Shown here: piece by piece, positions 26,881-35,732 of the stretch | Layout: each line of letters begins with the position of its first letter | How positions within the stretch are numbered: position 1 is the first letter of the stretch | Source: Bacillaceae bacterium IKA-2 | Lineage (GTDB): Bacteria; Bacillota; Bacilli; Bacillales; Anaerobacillaceae | NCBI GenBank assembly: GCA_031761875.1 | Contig: CP134492.1 | Span: forward strand, 992,001-1,056,000 | Length of the DNA stretch: 64,000 nucleotides | Direction: 5' to 3' | Notes under the pieces: generated by a model | What the model saw: only the letters and a program-made list of their open reading frames with translations | Told to the model about the DNA's origin: nothing | Database searches by the model: none | Program-made: the position numbers and the translations under genes

Positions 26881-27548
26881 CAGAAAACAATAATCACAAT
26901 GAGCACTGGTTTAAAAATCTCATCAAAAATCGGAAAGATGATAAGAAAAAACGAAGTAGTCCAATGCAATATTTAGCAGTTGTTCTATGTGTTGGGCTAG
27001 CACTGATGATTTTCAGCAACTTCTCAAAGTCCAGTAGTACTGAAGAAAGTTTGCCAGTGTTTAAAGATGAAAAAAAAGTCGATGTTGAAGATGTTGCTGT
27101 TTTTAGTAGTAAAAATACTAGGGATGATCCTTTTACAATGCAAGATTATGAGTATGCGTATGAAAAGCAGCTTCAGGAAACGTTAGAAAAAATAGTCGGT
27201 GTTTCCGATGTATCAGTGATGATTAACCTAGCAGAAACAGAGTCAAAAGTATTTGAACGAAACCAAAGTCTTAAGCAACAAAACACAGATGAAACAGATC
27301 GTGAAGGCGGTAAACGAAAAGTAGAGGATATTACTAGGGATGATGAAGTGGTCATTATTCGGAGTGGAGATAAGGAAGAACCACTTGTTGCGAAAACAGA
27401 AAAACCAACTATTAGAGGTGTTCTCGTTGTAGCAAATGGTGTTGAAAATATTCAAGTAAAAACGTGGGTAGTAGAAGCCGTGAGTAGAGTACTAGACGTA
27501 CCTTCTCATCGTGTATCTGTTTTACCTAAAAAATCAAAGGGGGAATAA
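26877..27548 (+). CDS. spoIIIAG: Stage III sporulation protein AG
   Basis: SpoIIIAG forms the large ring of the SpoIIIA-SpoIIQ channel in the intermembrane space. The 223-aa protein has a single membrane helix (MQYLAVVLCVGLALMIFSNF) and a ring-building domain with QLQETLEKIVGVSDVSVMIN and PTIRGVLVVANGVENIQVK. Between these lies a charged insert (about 120-165), typical for AG. ATG overlaps the spoIIIAF stop (ATGA). Confidence 0.94.
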   Translation: MTENNNHNEHWFKNLIKNRKDDKKKRSSPMQYLAVVLCVGLALMIFSNFSKSSSTEESLPVFKDEKKVDVEDVAVFSSKNTRDDPFTMQDYEYAYEKQLQETLEKIVGVSDVSVMINLAETESKVFERNQSLKQQNTDETDREGGKRKVEDITRDDEVVIIRSGDKEEPLVAKTEKPTIRGVLVVANGVENIQVKTWVVEAVSRVLDVPSHRVSVLPKKSKGE

Positions 27549-27552
27549 AAAA

Positions 27553-28140
27553 ATGGTATTAAAAAGACAAACAGTTTGGTTGTTAACAATGCTAAGCTTA
27601 ATTATTGTGTTATCAGTGTATTATATTACATCGCCAGTTCCAACCGGACAACTCGCATATCTAGGTGATGATGGTGATCAAACTCCAGAAGAAGCGAGTG
27701 ATATGGATGACTCTTTTGTTGAGTTTGAAGAAATAACTGATGAGAACATGGAATGGATTTCAGATGAAAATATTTTATCTGGATTTACAAATGACGAAGT
27801 CTTTAATTCAATTCGACTTGAAAGACGTACTGCAAGAGACCGTATGAGTGAGGACTATGTTGCTGTAATTGCCTCAGTTGAAGCGTCGGGTGATGTACAA
27901 AGTAAAGCATTGGATAATATTGAGAACTTACATGTACTAGCGCAGAAAGAAGAAATGTTAGAAACATTAATAAAAACAAGAGGTTATGAGGATGTTCTTG
28001 TCATTGCAGAGGGTGATGAAGTCAAAATCATTGTGAAAGCTGACGAACTTTCTAAAGAAGAAGGGGTAAAAATAATGTTGATGGCTCGTGAACAGCTTAA
28101 TATTGAAGAGATAGCGGTCGCTTTCCAACCAACTAAATAG
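27553..28140 (+). CDS. spoIIIAH: Stage III sporulation protein AH
   Basis: SpoIIIAH pairs with SpoIIQ across the intermembrane space and zippers engulfment. The 195-aa protein starts MVLKRQTVWLLTMLSLIIVL (membrane helix), has an acidic linker, then a YscJ/ring-building domain (SVEASGDVQSKALDNIENLH...VIAEGDEVKIIVKADELS). AAAGGGGGAATA sets ATG 27553 as the start. A terminator follows, ending the operon. Confidence 0.95.
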   Translation: MVLKRQTVWLLTMLSLIIVLSVYYITSPVPTGQLAYLGDDGDQTPEEASDMDDSFVEFEEITDENMEWISDENILSGFTNDEVFNSIRLERRTARDRMSEDYVAVIASVEASGDVQSKALDNIENLHVLAQKEEMLETLIKTRGYEDVLVIAEGDEVKIIVKADELSKEEGVKIMLMAREQLNIEEIAVAFQPTK

Positions 28141-28145
28141 TTCAT

Positions 28146-28183
28146 AAAAAAGATTGATCTAAAAAAAGATCAGTCTTTTTTGT
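28146..28183 (+). terminator. spoIIIA operon terminator
   Basis: AAAAAAGATTGATC pairs with GATCAGTCTTTTTT (one G.T pair). Confidence 0.85.
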
Positions 28184-28205
28184 TTAAGTTAGGGAAAAAG
28201 GTTTG

Positions 28206-28342
28206 CTTACGCTTTTCATTTTCTAGCTCCAGTGCCTAGATTCTCGAATGTTTCAACATACCATGAAGAGTCAAAGGGCGCCTCTTTATGGTATGTCTCC
28301 AACATTTTTCGAATCTCCCAAGGCGCTTGCGCTTTTCATGTT
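28206..28342. repeat. Repeat family C, single copy
   Basis: CTAGCTCCAGTGCCTAGATTCTCGAATGTTTCAAC...GGCGCCTCTTTATGG...GTCTCCAACAT and AAGGCGCTTGCGCTTTTC match the 120-bp tandem units upstream of OLE RNA. Confidence 0.8.
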
Positions 28343-28356
28343 TAAAGTGATATAAT
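28327..28356 (+). promoter_or_regulatory. Possible promoter formed at the edge of a family C repeat
   Basis: TTGCGC (28327-28332) inside the repeat, 18 nt, TATAAT (28351-28356). Together with the repeat this is all that is seen in the 28184-28502 gap, apart from a fragment of family B near 28455-28480. Confidence 0.4.
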
Positions 28357-28502
28357 ACGACCTTGTAAAAGAAAGAGAAATCAGCAAAAATAAATAAATT
28401 GCCCATTTAACAATTGAGGGTATTTCTAGGTTAAGGCGAAAGGTTCGACAGCAATTTTTCCCGGACTTTTTGAAAAACCTCTATAATAAGGGAGAGATCA
28501 TC

Positions 28503-28844
28503 ATGCAATGGACTGACTTAACTGAGGGTGCTAAAGCGGTACTAGAACAAACAAGAAATATGAAGAACGATCAAATTCAAATTGTTGAATTTGAAATAGG
28601 GTTTGAGCAGCAGTTTGAAAAAGCAGATGATGATGTGTATAGTGTCTCAATTCAAGAAGAAGATTTCCAATCATTGAAAAAGTACACAAAAGAAAATAGT
28701 TATGGTGATAAGTTCCACATGGCAAGGAACAAAAAAATGGTCAAAATAATTTTACTAGAAAACGGTAAAGTTCCGGAAAATTTATCTGAATTTCCAATTT
28801 TTAAGCAATATAAAAAAGAAGTTATTACAACAGAGGAAGAATAA
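28503..28844 (+). CDS. Small acidic protein of unknown function
   Basis: A 113-aa soluble protein with acidic composition, no Cys, no signal peptide and no membrane segment. The sequence suggests mixed alpha/beta structure (QIQIVEFEIGFEQQFE, DVYSVSIQEEDFQSLKKY, KKMVKIILLENGKVP). I do not recognise a family. The frame is open from 28470, but GGAGA at 28491 places the start at ATG 28503. It stands alone between spoIIIAH and accB with its own terminator. Confidence 0.65.
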   Translation: MQWTDLTEGAKAVLEQTRNMKNDQIQIVEFEIGFEQQFEKADDDVYSVSIQEEDFQSLKKYTKENSYGDKFHMARNKKMVKIILLENGKVPENLSEFPIFKQYKKEVITTEEE

Positions 28845-28855
28845 ACTTAATTTTG

Positions 28856-28890
28856 GAGGTGACTCATCTATTTGGGTCACCTTTTATTTG
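28856..28890 (+). terminator. Terminator before accB
   Basis: AGGTGAC pairs with GTCACCT around a 12-nt loop, then TTTTATTT. Confidence 0.75.
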
Positions 28891-29081
28891 AAACGGTTTA
28901 AATTAAGTCCCAAGCGCTTTTCTTAAAAAAAACCCTTTTAAAAATAGCTAAATTAATGTAGCATTAAATTAGCACTAAGTCATAATACAAAGTACAAAAG
29001 GCAAGTCTGATTGCAAGGCATCATCAGAGTATAAAACCACACTGATAAAGAAATGATGGAAAGTAATGAGGAGTGGAGAAA

Positions 29082-29558
29082 ATGTTAAAAATCCAAGAAA
29101 TTCGTGAATTAATAAGAGCGATTGATCAATCAACTATTGAGGAATTTAAATATGAGCAAGAAGGAACAAAGATTACATTAAGAAAAGAACAAAGAGGGGT
29201 AGAAGAATTTCCGCCAAAAGTGATGCAACAAGCTCCGGCGGTATCATCGCAACAAGAAAAAGTAGCTTTTGCTGAGAACCTCGACAAGGAAAAAGTGCAT
29301 TCTACTAATCAAACAAACTTACATAAAATCATTTCACCAATGGTAGGAACTTTTTATGCTGCTCCTTCATCAGAATTGCCTCAGTATGTAGCAGCAGGAG
29401 ATAAGGTGGAAATTGACTCAGTCGTTTGTATCGTCGAAGCAATGAAATTGATGAATGAAATTGAGGCAGAAATTAAAGGCGAAATTGTTGAAGTTCTTGT
29501 TGAAAATGGACAGTTAGTCGAGTATGGTCAAGTGCTATTTTTAGTGAAATCTGAATAG
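29082..29558 (+). CDS. accB: Biotin carboxyl carrier protein of acetyl-CoA carboxylase
   Basis: AccB carries the biotin of acetyl-CoA carboxylase, which makes malonyl-CoA for fatty acid synthesis. The 158-aa protein has the usual layout: N-terminal [21 protein letters not shown], a flexible linker (about 55-85) and the biotinyl domain with the modified lysine in [12 protein letters not shown]. The frame opens at GTG 29073, but GAGGAG is spaced for the ATG at 29082 (MLKIQEI), which matches the family start. accC follows after 12 nt. Confidence 0.95.
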   Translation: MLKIQEIRELIRAIDQSTIEEFKYEQEGTKITLRKEQRGVEEFPPKVMQQAPAVSSQQEKVAFAENLDKEKVHSTNQTNLHKIISPMVGTFYAAPSSELPQYVAAGDKVEIDSVVCIVEAMKLMNEIEAEIKGEIVEVLVENGQLVEYGQVLFLVKSE

Positions 29559-29570
29559 GAGAGAAGCTAT

Positions 29571-30924
29571 ATGATAAAAAAATTATTAGTAGCAAATCGA
29601 GGAGAAATAGCAGTACGGATTATTCGTGCATGTCGTGAAATGGGGATTAAAACTATTGGTGTCTACTCGGAAGCCGATAAAGAATCTTTACACGTTAAAT
29701 TGGCTGATGAAGCTTTTTGTATTGGACCTGCTGCTTCTGCCTTAAGTTATTTAAATTTCACAAATATTTTGAGTGTTGCAAATTTAACCGGAGTTGATGC
29801 GATTCATCCAGGTTACGGATTTCTAGCAGAAAATGCAGATTTCGCAGAAATTTGTTCAGAATGTAAGATCATTTTTGTAGGTCCGAGTCCTGAGGCGATT
29901 AGTAAAATGGGTACGAAAGATGTAGCTAGGGAAACAATGAAACTAGCTGGAGTACCAATTGTACCTGGATCGACAGGTATTATTAAAAATATCGACGATG
30001 CATTAATGATTGCTGAAGAAATTAGCTATCCAGTAATTATTAAAGCTACTGCTGGTGGTGGAGGCAAAGGAATTCGTGTTGCTAGAAACCGAGAAGAGCT
30101 TATTAAAGGAGTGTCGATTACCCAGCAAGAGGCGCAAATCGCTTTTGGAAATTCAGGAGTTTATATTGAAAAATTCATTGAAGATTTTAGGCATGTTGAA
30201 ATTCAAATATTAGCAGATAACTATGGTAATGTCGTTCATCTAGGTGAGAGGGATTGTAGTATTCAACGTCGTCTTCAAAAACTATTGGAGGAAACTCCAT
30301 CGCCAGCGATTTCAGAAGCAAAACGTAAAGAAATGGGAGATGCGGCAGTAGCGGCGGCAAAAGCTGTTCAGTATTCAGGGGCTGGAACAGTAGAATTTAT
30401 TTTTGACCATAACACAGGAGTTTTTTACTTTATGGAGATGAATACCCGAATTCAAGTTGAGCATCCAGTTACAGAAATGGTGACCGGAATTGATTTAATA
30501 AAGCAACAAATTTTAATTGCAGCTGGGGAAAAATTACCTTTTAGCCAAGAAGAAATCCTTTTTAAAGGTTGGTCAATTGAGTGTCGGATTAACGCAGAAA
30601 ATCCAGATAAAAATTTTATGCCGTCACCTGGAAAAATAACGATGTATCCGCACACCAGGAGGGCCTGGTGTGCGGATAGATTCAGCTGCTTATCCTGGAT
30701 ATACAATTCCACCGTATTACGATTCAATGATTGCCAAAGTAATTACATACGGTGCCTCACGGGACGAGGCAATTGCTAAAATGATTCGGGCTTTAAGTGA
30801 ATTTGTGATTGAAGGGATTGAAACGACGATTCCATTTCATATCCGACTTTTAGAAAATGAGACATTTGTGAGTGGGGATTTTAATACTAAGTTTTTAGAA
30901 CTTCATGATTTAACTATAAAATAA
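29571..30924 (+). pseudogene. accC: accC, biotin carboxylase, with a one-base frameshift
   Basis: AccC carboxylates the biotin of AccB using ATP and bicarbonate. Residues 1-360 are normal: [32 protein letters not shown], the ATP-grasp [14 protein letters not shown] and [15 protein letters not shown]. After KITMYPH the frame is lost and ends at 30779 with an unrelated tail. The expected C terminus ([20 protein letters not shown] to FLELHDL) continues in another frame to 30924. Removing one A near 30652-30655 restores a 450-aa protein, the standard length. The site lies inside a perfect 12-bp hairpin (30648-30675). As accC is normally essential, this may be a sequence error, a recoding site or a real mutation. 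Confidence 0.88.
30648..30675. repeat. Perfect 12-bp hairpin at the accC frameshift
   Basis: CCGCACACCAGG and CCTGGTGTGCGG are exact reverse complements with an AGGG loop. The extra base in accC lies in the left arm; without it the palindrome would be imperfect. Confidence 0.9.
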
Positions 30925-30983
30925 ACAATGGTAAAATATAAAGGATCAGACAACCAACTATTCAATTTAGGAGGCGATAAAAG

Positions 30984-31391
30984 ATGACAGAGAAAAATCG
31001 AGTTATAGATATGCAGCAACAGCACACGAAGCATGGGAAAGTAGAAATTTCTCCTGAGGTAATTGAAGTAATTACAAGCTTAGCAGCAGCTGAAGTAGAA
31101 GGAGTTGCGACAATGCGAGGCAACTTTGCGACAGGCGTTGCCGAAAAACTTGGTAGAAAAAGCCATGGCAAAGGCGTCAAAGTTGATTTAGGTGAAGATG
31201 GTGTTTCGGTTGACGTTTATGTTGTTATGAATTATGGAGTTTCAATCCCTGATGTGGCCGGAAAAATCCAAGAAAATATTCATCAGACATTAAAAACGAT
31301 GACAGCTATTGATTTACGAGCAGTGAATGTACATGTAGTTGGAATTCAGCTTGAACAGCAGCAAGTTTTAGTAGAAACGGGTCAAGAATAA
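30984..31391 (+). CDS. yqhY: Asp23/Gls24 family envelope stress response protein
   Basis: The 135-aa protein has the Asp23 (DUF322) pattern: KVEISPEVIEVITSLAAAEVEGVATM, then VKVDLGEDGVSVDVYVVMNYGVSIPDVAGKIQENIHQTL and VNVHVVGIQLE. In bacilli its relatives (YqhY, YloU) are linked to acetyl-CoA carboxylase control and envelope stress. It is placed directly after accBC as yqhY is in B. subtilis, where the link to accBC is functional. GGAGGCG precedes the ATG. A long terminator hairpin follows. Confidence 0.9.
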   Translation: MTEKNRVIDMQQQHTKHGKVEISPEVIEVITSLAAAEVEGVATMRGNFATGVAEKLGRKSHGKGVKVDLGEDGVSVDVYVVMNYGVSIPDVAGKIQENIHQTLKTMTAIDLRAVNVHVVGIQLEQQQVLVETGQE

Positions 31392-31407
31392 GACTAAATT
31401 GAGGATG

Positions 31408-31477
31408 ACTCTAGCGGTCTGACTCCTCCTAGTAACAGACTTTTGGAGGAGTAGGACCATTTATGAGTCGTTTTTTG
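31408..31477 (+). terminator. Terminator of the accBC-yqhY unit
   Basis: A long nested stem: GACTC/GAGTC outside, GGTC/GACC-type pairing, then ACTCCTCC/GGAGGAGT, followed by TTTTTT. Confidence 0.8.
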
Positions 31478-31610
31478 ATTTTTAAATAAAAATCTAATTA
31501 TTTAAAACACAATAGTGACTGAGTTCTGTATTGCGAGAAAAGATTATGGTATGATCAAAAATGAAAATAGTACATATTAAAGATGTAGTTTAAAAAGGAG
31601 AAGTTTACAT

Positions 31611-32012
31611 ATGAAAAGAAGACTTGCCAGAATAAAAGCCGTTCAGTCCCTTTTTCAAGTTGAGATGAGTGGAACAGATAAGGATGAAGCTATTAACAAT
31701 GTGCTTGGTGAAAATGAAGAAAAGGATGCTTTTTTAGAACAGCTAGTGACTGGTACGCTAGAATATTTAAAAGATATTGATGAGATTTTCACAAGTCATT
31801 TACTTAATTGGAAATTAGAGCGAGTTAGTAATGTTGATCGTACAGTGATCCGTATCGCTATATATGAAATGAAATATGTAACTGAAATCCCTATTAATGT
31901 TTCTTTAAACGAAGCAATTGATATTGCAAAAGGCTTCGGGGGAGATGAGAGTGGCCGCTTTGTTAATGGTGTTTTATCAAAGGTGGCAGATACGCTGGAA
32001 ATAAAGGAATAA
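31611..32012 (+). CDS. nusB: Transcription antitermination factor NusB
   Basis: NusB binds boxA RNA with S10 (NusE) for rRNA antitermination. The 133-aa all-helical protein has MKRRLARIKAVQSLFQVEMS at the start and the conserved WKLERVSNVDRTVIRIAIYEM and PINVSLNEAIDIAKGFGGDESGRFVNGVLSKV. AAAGGAGAAG precedes the ATG. It is the first gene of nusB-folD-xseA-xseB-ispA. Confidence 0.95.
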   Translation: MKRRLARIKAVQSLFQVEMSGTDKDEAINNVLGENEEKDAFLEQLVTGTLEYLKDIDEIFTSHLLNWKLERVSNVDRTVIRIAIYEMKYVTEIPINVSLNEAIDIAKGFGGDESGRFVNGVLSKVADTLEIKE

Positions 32013-32050
32013 AACACAATACAGAAGATAATTTAAGGGGGCAGGAATAA

Positions 32051-32911
32051 ATGTCGGCAATCATTATTAGTGGTAAAGATTTAGCAAGTCAAAAGAGGGG
32101 AATCATGAAAAAGGAGGTTGAACTACTAGCAAAAGAAGGGGTTCAACCTGGACTAGCCGTTATTTTAGTTGGAGAAGACCCTGCAAGTCAATCTTACGTA
32201 AAATATAAGCAAAAAGCTTGTGAAGAAATTGGTGTTTATTCGATTATTTATAAATTAGCAGCTACCGTAAGTGAAAAGGAACTCCTAGAGCAAATCGAGA
32301 CATTAAATAATGATCAAAAAATTGATGGTATCTTAGTACAATTACCGTTACCTGCACATATTTCTGAAAAAGCTGTCATCGAGAGTATTAACATTAACAA
32401 GGATGTAGACGGATTTCATCCAATTAGTATTGGCAGAATGATGATTGGTGAAGATACGTTTTTACCTTGTACACCATTTGGCATCGTTGAGATGATTAAA
32501 TCACAAGGAATTATAATTGAAGGAAAACATGTCGTTGTTGTTGGTCGAAGTAATATTGTTGGCAAACCAGTCGGACAATTACTTTTGAATGAAAACGCTA
32601 CTGTTACATACTGTCATTCAAGAACAAAAGATATGAAGTCGATAACGAAACAAGCAGATATTTTAGTTGTTGCTGTCGGTAAAGCTAATTTTATTGACGC
32701 GAGCTTCGTGAAACAAGGTTGTGTTGTCATTGATGTTGGTGTAAATCGCTTAGATACAGGCAAACTTGTTGGTGATGTAGTATTTGATGAGGTCAAGGAA
32801 GTAGCGTCTCATATCACTCCAGTACCTGGTGGCGTGGGTCCAATGACCATTACGATGCTATTGTTTAATACAGTTCAGTCAGCAAAAAAATCTTTGCTAA
32901 AAGTAAAGTAA
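32051..32911 (+). CDS. folD: Bifunctional methylenetetrahydrofolate dehydrogenase/cyclohydrolase
   Basis: FolD interconverts 5,10-methylene-, methenyl- and 10-formyl-THF, linking the glycine cleavage product to purine and formyl-Met synthesis. The 286-aa protein shows PGLAVILVGEDPASQSYVKYK with the catalytic Lys, DGILVQLPLP, DVDGFHPISIGRM and VVVVGRSNIVGKPVGQLL (NADP-binding), and ends with TPVPGGVGPMTITMLL. GGGGGCAGG precedes the ATG. Confidence 0.96.
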   Translation: MSAIIISGKDLASQKRGIMKKEVELLAKEGVQPGLAVILVGEDPASQSYVKYKQKACEEIGVYSIIYKLAATVSEKELLEQIETLNNDQKIDGILVQLPLPAHISEKAVIESININKDVDGFHPISIGRMMIGEDTFLPCTPFGIVEMIKSQGIIIEGKHVVVVGRSNIVGKPVGQLLLNENATVTYCHSRTKDMKSITKQADILVVAVGKANFIDASFVKQGCVVIDVGVNRLDTGKLVGDVVFDEVKEVASHITPVPGGVGPMTITMLLFNTVQSAKKSLLKVK

Positions 32912-32923
32912 GGAGATTGCCGT

Positions 32924-34285
32924 ATGTCAAATGATCAAATTTTCACCATATCAGAGTTAACCAAGTATATTAAACGAACATTTGACAATGATGAAATGCT
33001 CAAAAACTTTTGGGTTAAAGGCGAGATTTCAAATTTCAAAAAGCATAGTCGTGGACATATGTATTTTACGCTTAAGGATCAACAGTCAAGAATTCAATCA
33101 GTTATGTTTGCTGGAAATAATCGCTTTATGAAATTTATTCCTGAAGATGGAATGAATGTACTCGTCCGTGGCTATGTCTCAGTTTATGAGGCAAATGGTC
33201 AATATCAAATGTACGTAAATGAAATGCAACCAGATGGCGTAGGTAACTTATATCTCGCTTTTGAACAACTTAAAAAGAAGCTTGAGCTAGCAGGTTACTT
33301 TGATGAAAAATTTAAAAAACCACTACCAACTATTCCAACTCGAATTGGGGTTATTACATCGCCAACGGGTGCAGCAATTAGGGATATTAGTACAACTCTT
33401 AAACGGCGCTTTCCAATCGTTTCAATCACGTTGCTTCCGGTACTTGTGCAAGGAACCGAAGCGCCTATTTCGATTGCCAAAGCAATCAGGCAAGCAAATG
33501 TTGTTGGTGATTTAGATGTCCTAATTGTTGGCAGAGGTGGGGGATCAATTGAAGAGCTTTGGGCGTTTAATGAAGAAATCGTTGCTGAAGCAATTTTTAA
33601 ATCAATAATTCCGGTTATTTCAGCAGTTGGACATGAGACAGATATGACAATTGCCGACTACGTAGCTGACTTGCGCGCACCAACACCTACTGCTGCAGCG
33701 GAATTAGCGGTCCCTCACTGGGAGGAACTTTACGAAAAAGTTTTGCAACGAAAAATACGCTTGCAACGAGCGACTAGTAAAAAGTTAGAAAACAACCGCG
33801 AAAAACTAACTACACTACAAAAATCTTACGCATTTCGTTATCCTGAACAACTGTTAAAACAAAAGGAACAACAACTTGATCGGATAATTGAAGGTTTTCA
33901 GCGAAATATGACTTATGTACTTGAAAGAAAAAGAACTTCATTGGACCATATAGTGAAGGATTTGAAAAGAAATGATCCGAAAAACTATATTGAGAAAGCC
34001 CGAGAACAACTTGTTAAAAAAGAAACTTTACTACAACAACATTTTTTAGTGATAAAAAAAGACTATGATTCTCAATTTCAACAGCTTTTAGTAAAGTTAG
34101 AATCATTAAGCCCCTTAAAAGTCATGACAAGAGGTTACAGCTTAGTATACAAAGATAACGGTAAATTAGTGAAAAGCATTACTAATGTAAAAAAAGATGA
34201 CGAATTGCAAATAAAGTTAATAGATGGCTCAGTGTTTTGCAATGTTAAAAATATTGAGACGGATAGAGGTGTCAAAAATGAGTAA
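32924..34285 (+). CDS. xseA: Exodeoxyribonuclease VII large subunit
   Basis: XseA is the catalytic subunit of ExoVII, which degrades single-stranded DNA from both ends. The 453-aa protein has an N-terminal OB-fold ([24 protein letters not shown]), the catalytic core with [31 protein letters not shown] and [30 protein letters not shown], and a long coiled coil (about 280-400). It overlaps xseB by 8 nt, which fits balanced subunit synthesis. Confidence 0.96.
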   Translation: MSNDQIFTISELTKYIKRTFDNDEMLKNFWVKGEISNFKKHSRGHMYFTLKDQQSRIQSVMFAGNNRFMKFIPEDGMNVLVRGYVSVYEANGQYQMYVNEMQPDGVGNLYLAFEQLKKKLELAGYFDEKFKKPLPTIPTRIGVITSPTGAAIRDISTTLKRRFPIVSITLLPVLVQGTEAPISIAKAIRQANVVGDLDVLIVGRGGGSIEELWAFNEEIVAEAIFKSIIPVISAVGHETDMTIADYVADLRAPTPTAAAELAVPHWEELYEKVLQRKIRLQRATSKKLENNREKLTTLQKSYAFRYPEQLLKQKEQQLDRIIEGFQRNMTYVLERKRTSLDHIVKDLKRNDPKNYIEKAREQLVKKETLLQQHFLVIKKDYDSQFQQLLVKLESLSPLKVMTRGYSLVYKDNGKLVKSITNVKKDDELQIKLIDGSVFCNVKNIETDRGVKNE

Positions 34286-34508
34286 GCAAAAAGAATTGTC
34301 TTTTGAAGATGCTATGGAAAAACTAGAGGAAGTGGTTGAAAAGCTTGAACAAGGTGATGTACCTTTGGAAAAAGCTATTTCTATGTTCCAAGAGGGAATG
34401 TCTTTATCAAAGCTTTGTCATGATAAGTTAAAAAATGTTGAAAAAAGTATGGATCAAATTTTAAAAGAGGATGGGCAAGTTGAAATAATAACGTTTCAGG
34501 AGGAGTAG
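34278..34508 (+). CDS. xseB: Exodeoxyribonuclease VII small subunit
   Basis: This is the 76-aa helical-hairpin partner of Xse[34 protein letters not shown] is the family signature. An upstream in-frame extension to 34224 lies within xseA; AGAGGTG sets the ATG at 34278. The stop is 2 nt before the ispA start codon. Confidence 0.95.
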   Translation: MSKQKELSFEDAMEKLEEVVEKLEQGDVPLEKAISMFQEGMSLSKLCHDKLKNVEKSMDQILKEDGQVEIITFQEE

Positions 34509-34510
34509 TA

Positions 34511-35407
34511 GTGACTAAAATAACTTTAGCGACTTTTCTTAACGAAAGGAAAACTCAGTTAGATGTAAAGCTTCCTGAATATATTCACTACTTAAATGCG
34601 CCTGAATCTTTAAAAAAAGCAATGTTGTATTCTTTACAAGCTGGGGGAAAACGTCTTAGACCAATGTTACTATTTGCTACAGTTGAAGGTTTTAATGAGC
34701 ACTATGAAGAAAGTATTCCAGTTGCTTGTGCAATTGAAATGTTACATACGTACTCATTGATACATGATGATCTTCCGGCAATGGATAATGATGATTTTCG
34801 GCGTGGGAAACCAACCAATCATAAAGTGTTTGGTGAAGCTAGCGCAATATTAGCAGGGGATGCTCTTTTGACACTTTCTTTTCAAGTCATTTCAACGATG
34901 AATGAAAAGTCTGTGAACGCCAATCAGAAATTAACCTTAATTAAGGAACTGGCAATAGCTTCTGGTGCAGAGGGAATGGTGGGTGGACAAGTCGCTGATA
35001 TGGAGGGCGAGAGAAAAAAAACGATAACTTTGCCAGAGTTAGAGTATATTCACCATCATAAAACTGGTGACCTATTAAGTTATTCGATCATTGCAGGTGC
35101 AATTTTTGCAAATGCAGATGAAAGCTCCATCTCCAATTTAAGGAATTTTGCTCGTCGTTTAGGGTTAGCTTTCCAAATAAAAGACGACATTTTAGATATA
35201 GAAGGCAGTGAAGTTGCTTTAGGTAAGCCAGTTGGAAGTGATATTACAAATGAAAAAAGTACATATCCAAAGCTTTTAGGTCTTGACGCGGCTAAAGAAA
35301 AATTAGCTGATCATATTTTTAAAGCAAAGGAATATTTATATAAGGTTAAAATGAATCATGAAAAATTAGAACTATTAGCTGATTATATAACGAACCGCGA
35401 TCGTTAA
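34511..35407 (+). CDS. ispA: Polyprenyl (farnesyl) diphosphate synthase
   Basis: IspA condenses isopentenyl diphosphate with allylic diphosphates to farnesyl diphosphate for undecaprenyl, quinone and heme side chains. The 298-aa protein shows GGKRLRPMLLFA, the first Asp-rich motif LIHDDLPAMDNDDFRRGKPT and the second QIKDDILDIEG, both intact. GTG 34511 follows GGAGGAG. It is directly followed by the family C tandem repeat and OLE RNA, rather than by dxs as in B. subtilis. Confidence 0.95.
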   Translation: MTKITLATFLNERKTQLDVKLPEYIHYLNAPESLKKAMLYSLQAGGKRLRPMLLFATVEGFNEHYEESIPVACAIEMLHTYSLIHDDLPAMDNDDFRRGKPTNHKVFGEASAILAGDALLTLSFQVISTMNEKSVNANQKLTLIKELAIASGAEGMVGGQVADMEGERKKTITLPELEYIHHHKTGDLLSYSIIAGAIFANADESSISNLRNFARRLGLAFQIKDDILDIEGSEVALGKPVGSDITNEKSTYPKLLGLDAAKEKLADHIFKAKEYLYKVKMNHEKLELLADYITNRDR

Positions 35408-35422
35408 TTAACGACGATAGGT

Positions 35423-35702
35423 ATACTCGTTGCTACCAAGGCGCTTGCGCTTTTCGATTGTCTAGCTTCAGCGCCTAGCAACTCGAATGTTTCAACTAAC
35501 CATGCAGAGGCAAAAGGCGCCTCTTTATGATTAGTCTCCAACATACTCGTTGCTACCAAGGCGCTTGCGCTTTTCGATTGTCTAGCTTCAGCGCCTAGCA
35601 ACTCGAATGTTTCAACTAACCATGCAGAGGCAAAAGGCGCCTCTTTATGTTTAGTCTCCAACATACTCGTTGCTACCAAGGCGCTTGCGCTTTTCGATTG
35701 TT
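35423..35702. repeat. 120-bp tandem repeat (family C), 2.3 copies, abutting the OLE promoter
   Basis: Two full units (35423-35542, 35543-35662) are near identical; a 40-bp third part follows. Each contains AAGGCGCTTGCGCTTTTCG, TAGCTTCAGCGCCTAGCAAC and AAAAGGCGCCTC. The last 3 bp (TTG of GATTG) form the first half of the -35 of the OLE promoter. The period of 120 keeps a minus-strand frame open, but that looks non-coding. Confidence 0.92.
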
Positions 35703-35726
35703 GATGGAGTGATCTCATGCTATAAT
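35698..35726 (+). promoter_or_regulatory. OLE RNA promoter
   Basis: TTGTTG (35698-35703), 17 nt, TATAAT (35721-35726) with an extended TG at 35718-35719. The expected start, about 7 nt downstream, falls at the closing stem of OLE RNA. Confidence 0.7.
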
Positions 35727-35732
35727 AAATAC

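Noticed and set aside
30670-30924. Separate 84-aa gene after accC
   Set aside because: Its sequence is the normal AccC C terminus; treated as the frameshifted end of accC.
35404-35718. Minus-strand ORF of 104 aa with repeated peptides over the tandem repeat
   Set aside because: The repeat length (120 bp) is a multiple of three, so an open frame persists by chance; no ribosome-binding site and no match to a known protein pattern.
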